Shown: piece by piece, positions 13,981 to 22,033 of the stretch | How positions within the stretch are numbered: the first letter of the stretch is position 1 | Layout: each line of letters starts with the position of its first letter | Assembly: GCA_900554325.1 (NCBI GenBank) | Contig: USHA01000030.1 | Coordinates: 1-22,184 of the forward strand | From: an uncultured Collinsella sp. | Lineage (GTDB): Bacteria; Actinomycetota; Coriobacteriia; Coriobacteriales; Coriobacteriaceae | Direction: 5' to 3' | Length of the DNA stretch: 22,184 bases | Notes under the pieces: generated by a model | What the model was told of the DNA's origin: nothing | The model's input: only the letters and a program-made list of their open reading frames with translations | The model's database searches: none | Translations under genes and position numbers: made by a program

Positions 13981-15201
13981 TTATGCCCCAACTTGGCCGC
14001 TCGCGTCCCAGAGCACGTTATCGGCGAGCGCGATTAGCACCTGCTGACAACGAACGATATCGGCGTGGGGCACATATTCGTTGGGCTTGTGCGCGAGCGC
14101 GAGCGACCCGGGACCGTAGCTCATGCAATTGCGGTTACCTGTCTTGCCGGCAATGACGGCGGTGTCGGTGTAGCCGGTAAAGAAGCCGACGGTCGTGTCC
14201 GCGTCCGTCACGTCATCGGCGGCACGCTTGAGCGCTGCTAGAAGGGGAGAGTTCGGGTCGCGCTCGATGGCGGGGCGGTCGCCCGTTACGGTGTAGCTGC
14301 CATGGCAACCGGGAACGGCGGCTTCGGCGACGGCGATGGCCTGCTCTACCATGCGCGTCGCGGCGGCCGTATCGGTCGGCGGGGTCAGGCGCATGTCGAC
14401 CCAGACTTTGGCGCGGTCGGGTACGACGTAGGGGCGATATCCGCCCTCGATTTGGCCAAACGTGATGGTCGAAGGCCCCAGCTCATCGTGCGCGGGCAGC
14501 GCCATAAACGCGCGACGGAGCGAACACACGACCTCGGCCATGGCAGCGACGGCATCCGCGCCCTTCCAGGGCTGGCTCGCATGCGCCGTCACGCCAGTCA
14601 TTTCAATCTCGAACCACGTACGCCCCTTGTGCGCCACCTGGATCTGTCCGTCGGTGGGCTCGGTGTCCAGCACCCATTCACGCGAGCCGACCCAGCCAGC
14701 ATCGATCGTGGCCTCTGAGCCGCGCATAAAGTCCTCCTCGTCGACCGAGCAAATGAGTGAGAAGCCACGGCGGGGCAGCTTGCCTTCTGCCGCCACGCGC
14801 TCGAGCGTATGGACCAGTGCGGCAATGGCGCAGGCCAGGCCACCCTTCATATCGCAGGCACCGCGGCCATAGAGTTTATCGTTGCGCACGATCGCTCCGA
14901 GCGGCGGAATGTCCGCGTCCCAGCCATCGCCCAGTGTAACGGTATCCATATGGCAGATATAGACGAGCCGTGGCTCGTCGCTCAGTCCCGGCACGGTGAC
15001 CATAAGGTTGCGGCGCCCGGGGAGTACTTCGAGCTCTGCAATCTGCACGGCATCGAGTACCGGATGGCTCAGCTGCGCCAACTGTTCCTCAACCAACGCT
15101 TTGATATGCCGCTCAATTTCATCCTCATACGCGCCCGGGTCTGAGCTGTCGATTCGCACAAGCTCCTGCGCAAGCCGCCAGGCAAAGTCCTTGTCAACCA
15201 T
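13981..15201 (-). CDS. M20-family metallopeptidase (ArgE/DapE-like)
   Basis: A 406-residue dinuclear-zinc amidohydrolase. HMD (84-86), then GRGACDMKGG with D117 bridging two metals, and VDEED with the catalytic Glu155 and ligand Glu156 are all present. A lid-type dimerisation domain follows (about 185-300), and the C-terminal metal His lies in EYVPHADI near residue 385. Relatives remove acyl or aminoacyl groups from amino acids or peptides (ArgE, DapE, carboxypeptidase G2), and substrate is not predictable. The frame is open to 15231 by a TTG, but ATG 15201 has GAGG 6 bp upstream. It is the first gene of the operon with the DUF1015-like gene. Confidence 0.92.
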   Translation of the reverse strand: MVDKDFAWRLAQELVRIDSSDPGAYEDEIERHIKALVEEQLAQLSHPVLDAVQIAELEVLPGRRNLMVTVPGLSDEPRLVYICHMDTVTLGDGWDADIPPLGAIVRNDKLYGRGACDMKGGLACAIAALVHTLERVAAEGKLPRRGFSLICSVDEEDFMRGSEATIDAGWVGSREWVLDTEPTDGQIQVAHKGRTWFEIEMTGVTAHASQPWKGADAVAAMAEVVCSLRRAFMALPAHDELGPSTITFGQIEGGYRPYVVPDRAKVWVDMRLTPPTDTAAATRMVEQAIAVAEAAVPGCHGSYTVTGDRPAIERDPNSPLLAALKRAADDVTDADTTVGFFTGYTDTAVIAGKTGNRNCMSYGPGSLALAHKPNEYVPHADIVRCQQVLIALADNVLWDASGQVGA

Positions 15202-15355
15202 ATGCAACCTCACAATCAGTCTGCTTTCCAAACCGATTGTAAGCCTCCTAAGAGATCCGCGGTGTGCGCGCAGCAGTATTTACCGTTCGCAGGCCGAGCC
15301 AGCGCGTTTGCCGTCCGAGCGGGTTCACAAACGGCGCAGTGGGTACGTAGCCTCT

Positions 15356-16405
15356 ATGGACGACATGCTGTGCGACATATCTGCCTTTCGGTATCACCGG
15401 ATACCTCCACAGGTCTTGGCGATAATGCCGGACCTGCCCGAGTCTGCGGACGATCCGCGCAAGGAGCGCCTTTGCGAGCATCCGCTCGTCACGCATTTTC
15501 TGGGCATCCCGTTGCACGTTTTGGCGCAGGGAAGCTGCGGACGTAAGGGCGATCGCATTGTCAGGCATGTTTGGAACGGGGAGAGGCCGTTTGGCTCCGT
15601 GCGGCAGACAGAGTTTGGCCTCGATGCCGCGTCCCCACTCTTTACCCTGCTGACCCTGGCCTCCTCGGTCTCAAACGAGCGTCTAATCATGTGCATGTAT
15701 GAGATGTGCGGCACCTTTGCCGTGTGCAAGATTGCGCCTCAGGTAAAGTCGGCACTTGTGCAGGCGTATGGGGGCCGGTGGGGTGACGCGCAGTTGGGCT
15801 GGGAAAACGTAAAGGATGTCTCGGGGAATCCAACGGACTTGTGGAAACGACCGCCCTTGATCGAGCTCTCTGAGCTTACGGAGTACGTCGATAAGATCCG
15901 GGGGCTCCGCGGCGCTAAATCGTTCACACGTGCCGCGAAATGCATTACAGGGATGGCGGCATCGCCGCTCGAGGTCCAGGCATCGATGTTGTTTGGTCTT
16001 TCGAGGTTACGCGGCGGCGAAGGGCTGCGCCTTACCAATAACGTCGAGATTCGTATGACGCGCAGCGCTCGTCTGATTTCGGGGCTCGACAGGCGCTATG
16101 CCGATATCCTGCTGGCAAATAAGGACGGCAGCCGAGAGTGTCTGGTTGAATGCCAGGGTAAAGCCATACACGGATCCATAGAATCCAAGATCTCTGACTC
16201 CGACCGAACGACGGCCTTGCAGGCGATGGGATATCCCGTCGTTTTGATGACCTATGGCCAGCTGGCCGACTCCGATGCCTTCCGCGTGGTGATGGAGCTC
16301 ATAATGTCCTATCTCGATGCGCCGCTGAAAGACAAGACACCGCGGCAGCAGGAGCTCGAACGCCGGCTTCGTGAGGAGATATTTATCGATTGGTCGGGAA
16401 TGTAG
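15356..16405 (+). CDS. Putative nuclease paralogue: AbiEi-like N-terminal region plus DUF559/Vsr-like domain
   Basis: A 349-residue protein with the same order of motifs as the gene at 5764-6972: LHVL (53-56), H71, EMCGTFA (116-122), RPPLIELSEL (165-174), then RGAKSFTRAAKC leading to SPLE (E206), D250 in YADILL, ECQG (E265, Q267) and DRTTALQAMGYPVV (283-296). SAFRYHRIPPQ near the start recalls the recognition segment of AbiEi-like proteins. The nuclease core fits a PD-(D/E)XK site (E, D, ExQ). It lacks the acidic C-terminal tail of the other copy. ATG 15356 is preceded by only a weak ribosome-binding site; ATG 15365 is an alternative. It stands alone between a minus-strand peptidase gene and an inverted-repeat element. 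No partner toxin gene is adjacent. Confidence 0.7.
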   Translation: MDDMLCDISAFRYHRIPPQVLAIMPDLPESADDPRKERLCEHPLVTHFLGIPLHVLAQGSCGRKGDRIVRHVWNGERPFGSVRQTEFGLDAASPLFTLLTLASSVSNERLIMCMYEMCGTFAVCKIAPQVKSALVQAYGGRWGDAQLGWENVKDVSGNPTDLWKRPPLIELSELTEYVDKIRGLRGAKSFTRAAKCITGMAASPLEVQASMLFGLSRLRGGEGLRLTNNVEIRMTRSARLISGLDRRYADILLANKDGSRECLVECQGKAIHGSIESKISDSDRTTALQAMGYPVVLMTYGQLADSDAFRVVMELIMSYLDAPLKDKTPRQQELERRLREEIFIDWSGM

Positions 16406-16480
16406 TCGTGCAGGTGGAAAACGGTCGCGCGAACTAGAGTTTTGGGCGCGAAAAAAGCTTCAGTTTCGCCTTGGAAGGAC

Positions 16481-16665
16481 TTTAAAAATGCTATCCAGAA
16501 CAAGTTGTTTCGGAAAATCGACAGTCAACTTGGATGTGGTATACAGAGATCGATTTTTACCTACTAAAGCTCCAGATAAAGCTGTTTATCAAAGCGGGTG
16601 CGCTCAGTAATTTGGGTATGACTGTCGATTATCCGAAAAAACTTGTTCTGGGTAGCATTATCAAA
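16481..16665. mobile_element. MITE-like element with 47-bp terminal inverted repeats
   Basis: Left arm 16481-16527 and right arm 16619-16665 match at 42 of 47 positions in inverted orientation; the inner 37 bp are the best conserved, including CCAGAACAAGTT and AATCGACAGTCA. The 91-bp centre has no convincing gene and is A+T-rich. No target-site duplication is obvious, so the true ends are uncertain. It occupies most of the gene-free 16406-16754; the rest holds only the serA terminator. Confidence 0.7.
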
Positions 16666-16685
16666 ACCAGCCGGAGCAAAGAAAT

Positions 16686-16714
16686 CGGCCCCCGTTTCGC
16701 GAAAACGGGGGCCG
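16686..16714 (-). terminator. Terminator of serA
   Basis: A perfect 12-bp stem CGGCCCCCGTTT (16686-16697) with 16703-16714, loop of 5. On the minus strand it is followed by ATTTCTTTG, 40 bp after the serA stop. Confidence 0.85.
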
Positions 16715-16754
16715 AATGGGCTTCATGGCCTGCCTGGCAGGCTTGGCGCCGGCG

Positions 16755-17918
16755 CTATTTGATCACGCGTACGCGATACATCGACGGAATCTGCTTGAGC
16801 GCCTCGATCGTGCTGCTGTCCAGGTGCTCGTCGGTGTCGAACATGGTGTAGGCGTTCTCGCCGGCGGACTCGTTGGTCATGCGCTGCACGTTGGCGTTGT
16901 CCTTGGCAAGGATTGCCGTGATCTGGCCGATCATGTTAGGCACGTTGGCGTGCAGGCAGGCGATACGGCTTGCGGCACGCGCCTTGCCCATGCTGCAGGC
17001 GGGGTAGTTGACGCTGTGCGCGATGTTGCCGTTCTCAAGGTAATCCTTGAGCTCGCTAATGGCCATATCGGCGCAGTTGGCCTCGGCCTCGCCGGTGCCG
17101 GCGCCCGAGTGCGTGGTGATAAACGTGTTAGGCATCTTGACGGTCTTGGGCGTGGCAAAGTCGCAGCTAAACCAGCTCAGCTTGCCCTCGCGCAGGGCGG
17201 CGTCGACGGCGTCCTCATCGATGATAGTCTCGCGCGCGTAGTTAATCAGCACGGCGTTGGGCGCCAACAGATCGATCTGCTCGGTGCTGATCATGCCGAT
17301 GGTGTCGGCCTTGCTGGGCACGTGCACGGTGAGGTAGTCGCAGCCGCGGCACAGGTCCTCGAGCGTGCCCACGCGCTGTACCTCGCGGCTCAGCACCCAC
17401 GCGTGCTCGACGGAAATAAACGGGTCGTAGCCGTAGACGTCCATGCCCAGATCGACGCAGGCGTTGGCGACCTTGGAGCCTACGTTGCCCAGACCGATGA
17501 CGCCGATGCGCTTGCCCTTGAGCTCGCGGCCCACAAAGGCCTTCTTGGCCTTTTCGGCATCGACCTGAATCTCGGGATCATCGGCGTTGTCGCGCACCCA
17601 GTTCATCGACTGTACTACGCCGCGGCTCGAGAGCACTAGCATGCCCAGGACGAGCTCCTTGACGGCGTTGCTGTTGGCACCGGGGGAGTTAAAGACGACG
17701 ACGCCCTTCTTGGCGTACTCCTCGACGGGGATGTTGTTGACGCCGGCGCCGCAGCGGGCGATGGCGCGGATGCCCTCGGGCAGTTCGTAGCCGTGCAGGT
17801 CTGTCGAGCGCATCAGGATGGCGTCGGCCTCTTCGGCGGTGCCCACAAACTCGTAGCCCTCGCCAAACTCGACTTTGCCGTCCTTGGTGATGTCGTCGAT
17901 GGTCTTAATCTTGCGCAT
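16755..17918 (-). CDS. serA: D-3-phosphoglycerate dehydrogenase
   Basis: A 387-residue NAD-dependent dehydrogenase that oxidises 3-phosphoglycerate to 3-phosphohydroxypyruvate, the first step of serine synthesis. The substrate domain carries RCGAGVNNIP (55-64); the nucleotide fold has GLGNVG (142-147); R229 and H270 match the catalytic Arg and His. The usual DVFxxEP segment with catalytic Glu is replaced by CDFATPKTV (252-260), as in the short enzymes of Firmicutes that read YVTDFP there. A C-terminal ACT domain (about 318-387) suggests serine or other amino-acid control. AAGGAG precedes the ATG. It follows serC by 69 bp, and the intervening GCCCGC/GCGGGC stem-loop just after the serC stop may modulate read-through. 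Confidence 0.95.
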   Translation of the reverse strand: MRKIKTIDDITKDGKVEFGEGYEFVGTAEEADAILMRSTDLHGYELPEGIRAIARCGAGVNNIPVEEYAKKGVVVFNSPGANSNAVKELVLGMLVLSSRGVVQSMNWVRDNADDPEIQVDAEKAKKAFVGRELKGKRIGVIGLGNVGSKVANACVDLGMDVYGYDPFISVEHAWVLSREVQRVGTLEDLCRGCDYLTVHVPSKADTIGMISTEQIDLLAPNAVLINYARETIIDEDAVDAALREGKLSWFSCDFATPKTVKMPNTFITTHSGAGTGEAEANCADMAISELKDYLENGNIAHSVNYPACSMGKARAASRIACLHANVPNMIGQITAILAKDNANVQRMTNESAGENAYTMFDTDEHLDSSTIEALKQIPSMYRVRVIK

Positions 17919-17987
17919 GAAAAACTCCTTAGCAGGTTTGGTTTAAACAGGTGGTTTGAAGTGGCTGGTCGGCCCGCGGGTTGCGGG

Positions 17988-19112
17988 CTAGTTAGATCGC
18001 GGGCTCAAACTATGCTGCGCTTCGAAGTCCTTCATGTACGAGGCCAGTGCCTGCACGTCTTCCATGGTCACGGCGTTGTAGACGCTTGCGCGCATGCCGC
18101 CCACCAGGCGATGGCCCTTGACGTTTTGAATCTGGTGCTCGGCCGCGCCTGCGACAAAGGCCGCGTCGAGTTCGGTGTCGCCGGAGCGGAAGGTAACGTT
18201 GGCGATGGAGTGGCTGTCGGCCTGCGTGGTGCCATGGAACAGCTCGCTGTGCTCGAGCAGGTCATAGAGCAGGTTGGCCTTGGCCCAGTTGCGTTCGGCC
18301 ATGGCGGCAAGTCCGCCGGTCTCCTCGACCCAGTGGAACACCTTGCCGCATACGTAGATGCCAAAGGTGTTGGGCGTGTTGAGCATGGAGCCCTTGGCGG
18401 CCTGGGTCTTAAGGTCCATGTACTGCGGCGTCTGCGCAAAGGCGGGGCCATCTGTGATGAGGTCGTCGCGCACGATGACCACGGTCACGCCCGCGGCGCC
18501 GGCGTTTTTCTGCGCGCCGGCGTAGATGAGTCCGTAGCGTTCGACGTCGAGCGGCTGCGACAAAAAGCAGCTCGAGACATCGGCGACCAGCGGTACGTCG
18601 CCACAGTTGGGCAGCTCGTGGTACATGGTGCCAAAGATGGTGTTGTTCTGGCAGATGTAGACGTAGTCGAGCCCGTCGCCTGCGGCCTCGGCGGCAATGC
18701 GCGCGTTGATGTCGGCCATGTTGGGAATGCGGTCGAAATTGGTGTCCTCGGAGCTCGCGAGCAGCACGGCCTCGCCGTACTTGGCGGCCTCCTTGTATGC
18801 CTTGTTGGCAAAGTTGCCGGTCACGATGTAGCCGGCGCGGCCGCGGCGCATGAGGTTCATGGGGATGCCCGCAAACTGCAGCGTGGCGCCGCCCTGCAAA
18901 AACAGGACACGGTAGTTGTCGGGGATGCTCAGCAGGCGACGCAGGGTTGCCTCGGCGTCGTCGATGATCTGCTGGTACATGCTAGATCGATGGCTCATCT
19001 CGAGCACGGACATGCTGCAACCGCGGTAGTCCATCATCTCGTCGGCGATCTCGGCGAGCACGCTTGTAGGCAGTGCGGCCGGGCCAGCTGAGAAGTTGTG
19101 CACACGTGCCAT
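17988..19112 (-). CDS. serC: Phosphoserine aminotransferase
   Basis: A 374-residue PLP enzyme that converts 3-phosphohydroxypyruvate and glutamate to phosphoserine, the second step of the pathway. The N-terminal NFSAGPAALP (6-15), EMSHRS (38-43), FLQGGAT (71-77) and the cofactor Lys202 in AGAQKNAG are all as expected, and length is normal. The frame is open upstream to 19160, but ATG 19112 begins the conserved sequence and has GGGGAA upstream. It is first in a serC-serA operon. No phosphoserine phosphatase (serB) gene is in the window. Confidence 0.97.
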   Translation of the reverse strand: MARVHNFSAGPAALPTSVLAEIADEMMDYRGCSMSVLEMSHRSSMYQQIIDDAEATLRRLLSIPDNYRVLFLQGGATLQFAGIPMNLMRRGRAGYIVTGNFANKAYKEAAKYGEAVLLASSEDTNFDRIPNMADINARIAAEAAGDGLDYVYICQNNTIFGTMYHELPNCGDVPLVADVSSCFLSQPLDVERYGLIYAGAQKNAGAAGVTVVIVRDDLITDGPAFAQTPQYMDLKTQAAKGSMLNTPNTFGIYVCGKVFHWVEETGGLAAMAERNWAKANLLYDLLEHSELFHGTTQADSHSIANVTFRSGDTELDAAFVAGAAEHQIQNVKGHRLVGGMRASVYNAVTMEDVQALASYMKDFEAQHSLSPRSN

Positions 19113-19246
19113 CTTCTGGTTCCCCTCGTAGTCGTTTGAACGTTCGGGATACTTTAGCACAGTGGAGCGGTAGGCGCGACCGCATCACGGTAAAACTCGA
19201 CTACGCCGCTATGATTTACAGGATGGTTACATGGGGGAGGGGCGCT

Positions 19247-19339
19247 TTACTCCTCAGGCAAATCCAAATCGGCGAGCGAAGACATAAGGTTCTCTAGGCG
19301 CTTGATCTCTTCGTCGCAAATTAGCCACCTCCTGGTCAC
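19247..19339 (-). CDS. Possible 30-residue protein coupled to the antiporter gene
   Basis: A GTG overlaps the antiporter stop (TAGTG) and opens a 30-codon frame rich in acidic and leucine residues (EEIKRLENLMSSLADLD). A perfect AGGAGGT (19327-19333) lies just inside, 5 nt before an in-frame ATT, so a 24-residue form could also be made. The peptide looks like one amphipathic helix. It is too short to judge by homology. The rest of 19113-19246 shows no clear signal. Confidence 0.3.
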   Translation of the reverse strand: MTRRWLICDEEIKRLENLMSSLADLDLPEE

Positions 19340-20940
19340 TACGACGCCAGCGTGGCAATGACGGCTTCGTCGCCGGCGTATATTAGGGTGTTGCCATCGG
19401 GGATGATCGTCTGGCCTTCGCGCTTGAGCATCACCACAATAAACGGATGCTTGCCTTGCGACACATCGCACAGGCGCTGGCCGGCCAAGCGACCGTGGGG
19501 TGTCACGGTGACCTCGCGCAGTGTAACCTCGGCACGCTCTTCGAACGTTGGGGCGGCCATCACCAGCAGATCGCCTTCCTGGATCACGGTGTCGCCATTG
19601 GGCAGTACCGGGTGCGCACCGTCGCGCAGCACCAGGACCACGAGCATATCTGTGGCGCTGCCAATATCAGCGAGCGAGCGTCCGGCAAACGGATGTCCAG
19701 CGCCCACCTTGAGCTTTACAAACGACATGCCGTCCTCGTCGCGGTAGTCGTTAAAGGTGCGGCGCACGTCGCCGGTCGCATCGATCATATCGAGCTTCTT
19801 CGCCACCGCCGGCAGAAGCGAGCCCTGCACCACAATGCTCGACACGGCAACCACAAACACCAGGTCAAATAGGTCGTGTCCGCCGGGAACGCCGGCCACC
19901 ACGGCAAAGAGACTAAAGACGACCGAAGCTGCTCCGCGCAGGCCCGCCCAGCTTACGAGCGCGACCTGGCGAGGGTTCGTCCTAAACGGCGCCAGCAGCA
20001 TGCCTACGGCGATGGGGCGGCTCGCAAAGAGCATAAACGCCATGAGTGCCAGGCCCGGTAGCAGCATTTGCGGCAGGCGTGCGGGTGTAACGAGCAGGCC
20101 GAGCAAGAAGAAGATTGTCATCTCGGCCATCTCGGTGAGGGTGTCAAAGAAGTGCGCCATCTCGACCTTGCCGGTGATGTCGCTGGCGCCCAGTACAATG
20201 CCTGCCAGGTACACGGCCAAAAAGCCGTTGCCGCCCAGGTGGCTCGGCAGCGCGTAGGCGACGATGGCCACGGCGAACAAGAAGATGGTCTGCGCGTCCT
20301 TGGCCGTTGCGTGCGCGCGTTCAATCAGGCGGCCCGCCGCCCAGCCGATGGCAAGGCCCAGGCCCACGCCCAGGATAATCTGCTTGGCCAGCAGTGCGGG
20401 AATGTTGATGTCGCCGCCGGCCGCGAGTGTAGCGAGCACAGCGGTGAGCATGTAGGCGACGGGGTCGTTGGAGCCCGATTCGACCTCGAGCAGCGAGTCG
20501 GTGCCACCTCTCAGCGACAGGCTGTGCTCACGCAGTACGCTAAAGACGCTCGCCGCGTCGGTGGATGCCACGACCGATCCCAGCAGCAGGCTGCCGATCC
20601 AGTCGATCCCCAGCGCGAAGTGGGCGAACACGCCGGTGATGCCGGCAGTGATGACGACGCCGAGCGTGCTCAGCAGCACCGCGGGCACGGCGACGGGTTT
20701 GGCGCGGTCGATGTTGGTGTTAAAACCGCCGTAGAACATGATAAACAGCAGCGCCGTGCTGCAGACGGTCTCGGTGAGCGCGTAGTCGCTAAAGTCGATG
20801 TGCGCCGGGCCGTTGACGCCCGTCAGCATGCCGAGTGCGATAAAGATGAGCAGGGTGGGGAAGGGGAGCTTTTTACCGACGGGTTTGATGGTCAGGCACA
20901 AAATGATGACGAGGCCGATAAAGAGAAGTATCTGGTTCAT
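19339..20940 (-). CDS. NhaP2/CvrA-type cation/proton antiporter with TrkA-C domain
   Basis: A 533-residue monovalent cation/H+ antiporter (CPA family), likely exporting K+ or Na+ in exchange for protons. Residues about 1-375 contain 12-13 membrane segments with STDAASVFSVLR, EVESGSNDPVAYML (Asn-Asp pair in the transport site) and WAGLRGAASVV. After a short linker a soluble TrkA-C/RCK-C domain (about 395-465) should bind a regulatory ligand; the remaining 465-533, opening VTVTPHGRLAGQRL, looks like a second such module. ATG 20940 has only a distant GGAG. It is first in its transcript, upstream of the possible 30-residue ORF. Ion choice is not certain from sequence. Confidence 0.92.
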   Translation of the reverse strand: MNQILLFIGLVIILCLTIKPVGKKLPFPTLLIFIALGMLTGVNGPAHIDFSDYALTETVCSTALLFIMFYGGFNTNIDRAKPVAVPAVLLSTLGVVITAGITGVFAHFALGIDWIGSLLLGSVVASTDAASVFSVLREHSLSLRGGTDSLLEVESGSNDPVAYMLTAVLATLAAGGDINIPALLAKQIILGVGLGLAIGWAAGRLIERAHATAKDAQTIFLFAVAIVAYALPSHLGGNGFLAVYLAGIVLGASDITGKVEMAHFFDTLTEMAEMTIFFLLGLLVTPARLPQMLLPGLALMAFMLFASRPIAVGMLLAPFRTNPRQVALVSWAGLRGAASVVFSLFAVVAGVPGGHDLFDLVFVVAVSSIVVQGSLLPAVAKKLDMIDATGDVRRTFNDYRDEDGMSFVKLKVGAGHPFAGRSLADIGSATDMLVVLVLRDGAHPVLPNGDTVIQEGDLLVMAAPTFEERAEVTLREVTVTPHGRLAGQRLCDVSQGKHPFIVVMLKREGQTIIPDGNTLIYAGDEAVIATLAS

Positions 20941-21112
20941 GGATAGTGTCCGCTCCTGGGTGGTTGGCGTGGCACGGTCAGTTGTCTGCGGTTATTTGTA
21001 CCCAAAGACGGTGGGTTTATGGTGCTGGATTGCAGGCGTGCGCGATATCGTCACAGGAGACCGTTGGAATGACTGTCGTTTGTAAACCCTTCCCAGCTTT
21101 ATTACGACGGAG

Positions 21113-21143
21113 TACAATGGGTAACGTTTAAGTTCAACTTGAA
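21113..21143 (+). promoter_or_regulatory. Possible -10 and operator palindrome before the phosphoesterase gene
   Basis: TACAAT (21113-21118) is followed by the 17-bp palindrome TTTAAGTTCAACTTGAA (21127-21143, one mismatch). No good -35 was found. The rest of 20941-21193 shows nothing I recognise. Confidence 0.35.
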
Positions 21144-21193
21144 GTTTTAGTTGCGGCGTTGGGCTTCGGTCGCAATGCAAGGAGAGGCGTTCC

Positions 21194-22033
21194 ATGGCGA
21201 TCTATGTGACATCTGATGCACACGGGCACGTGCGTGCGCTTGACGAGGCCCTGTCCAAGATCTCGCTGACGTCCGACGACACGCTGTACGTGCTGGGCGA
21301 CATGATCGATCGCGGGCCCGATCCGGTCGGTGTTATTAAGCTCGTGCGCTCGCTGCCCAACGCCCGCGTGCTCAAGGGCAATCACGAGCAGATCATGCTC
21401 GATGCCATCATTGGCCAGGATCCGCTCGATGCCGAGACCTGGGATATCAACGGTGGCTGGACGACGCGCGAGCAGCTCAACGACATGGAATTTGAGGCAT
21501 ACGAGGAGCTCGTGCGTTGGATGGCCGCGCTGCCGCTCTACGCGGTGATCGAGACTGCCGAGCGGCCGTACCTGCTGGTGCACGCCGGCATTCAGACCGA
21601 GGCGGCGCGTGCGTTTTTGCTTGAGCATGGTGTCGATTGCGGCGACGGCAGGGGAGCGGTCGATGCCGATCGCGAGCTGCTGCAGCAAATGCTCGCCGTA
21701 CAGTCGTCCGATGACTTGCTCTGGATTCGCCATGGCTATTGGGATGCCCCGACGGGGCTGCTTTCTGCCGAGGGCAAGGGTTCGGTCGTGGTGAGTGGCC
21801 ACACGCCAACGGTGTCGCTCGGGCGTTATTGCGAGGTCGGTGGTCTTGCGGGGCTCGATGAGGAATCGGGACGAGGGCAGATCGTGCGCTTGGGCGGCGA
21901 GGACACTGCCGGCGTGCCCGATCGCATCGATATCGATTGCGCCGCCGCCACCGGCTCCGAGTTCGGTCGCGTGGGCATCCTGCGGCTCGATGATGGGGCG
22001 GAGTTCTACGCGAATATCAACCCGGGCGAATAA
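21194..22033 (+). CDS. PPP-type metallophosphoesterase (serine/threonine phosphatase-like)
   Basis: A 279-residue dinuclear-metal phosphoesterase of the PrpA/bis(5'-nucleosyl)-tetraphosphatase class. The metal ligands are seen in SDAHGH (7-12), GDMIDRGPD (35-43) and GNHE (62-65), with further His in VHAGI (near 136) and SGHTPT (near 203). Such enzymes dephosphorylate proteins or Ap4A; the substrate is open. The closing part (about 240-279) is acidic and variable. AAGGAG lies 9 bp before the ATG. It is a single gene. The 151 bp after it (22034-22184) hold a T-rich stretch but no feature I can support. Confidence 0.9.
   Translation: MAIYVTSDAHGHVRALDEALSKISLTSDDTLYVLGDMIDRGPDPVGVIKLVRSLPNARVLKGNHEQIMLDAIIGQDPLDAETWDINGGWTTREQLNDMEFEAYEELVRWMAALPLYAVIETAERPYLLVHAGIQTEAARAFLLEHGVDCGDGRGAVDADRELLQQMLAVQSSDDLLWIRHGYWDAPTGLLSAEGKGSVVVSGHTPTVSLGRYCEVGGLAGLDEESGRGQIVRLGGEDTAGVPDRIDIDCAAATGSEFGRVGILRLDDGAEFYANINPGE

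Noticed and set aside
14996..15355. Upstream extension of the second putative nuclease frame
   Set aside because: It overlaps the 5' end of the M20 peptidase on the other strand, and the translation there is low-complexity Ser/Arg-rich shadow sequence.
17793..19091. 432-codon plus-strand frame opposite serC
   Set aside because: It is a typical long antisense open frame in G+C-rich DNA; serC is certain.
19247..19320. Remnant of exonuclease VII small subunit (xseB)
   Set aside because: EEIKRLENLMSSLADLDLPEE loosely recalls the XseB N-terminus, but the match is about 20 residues and no xseA is near.
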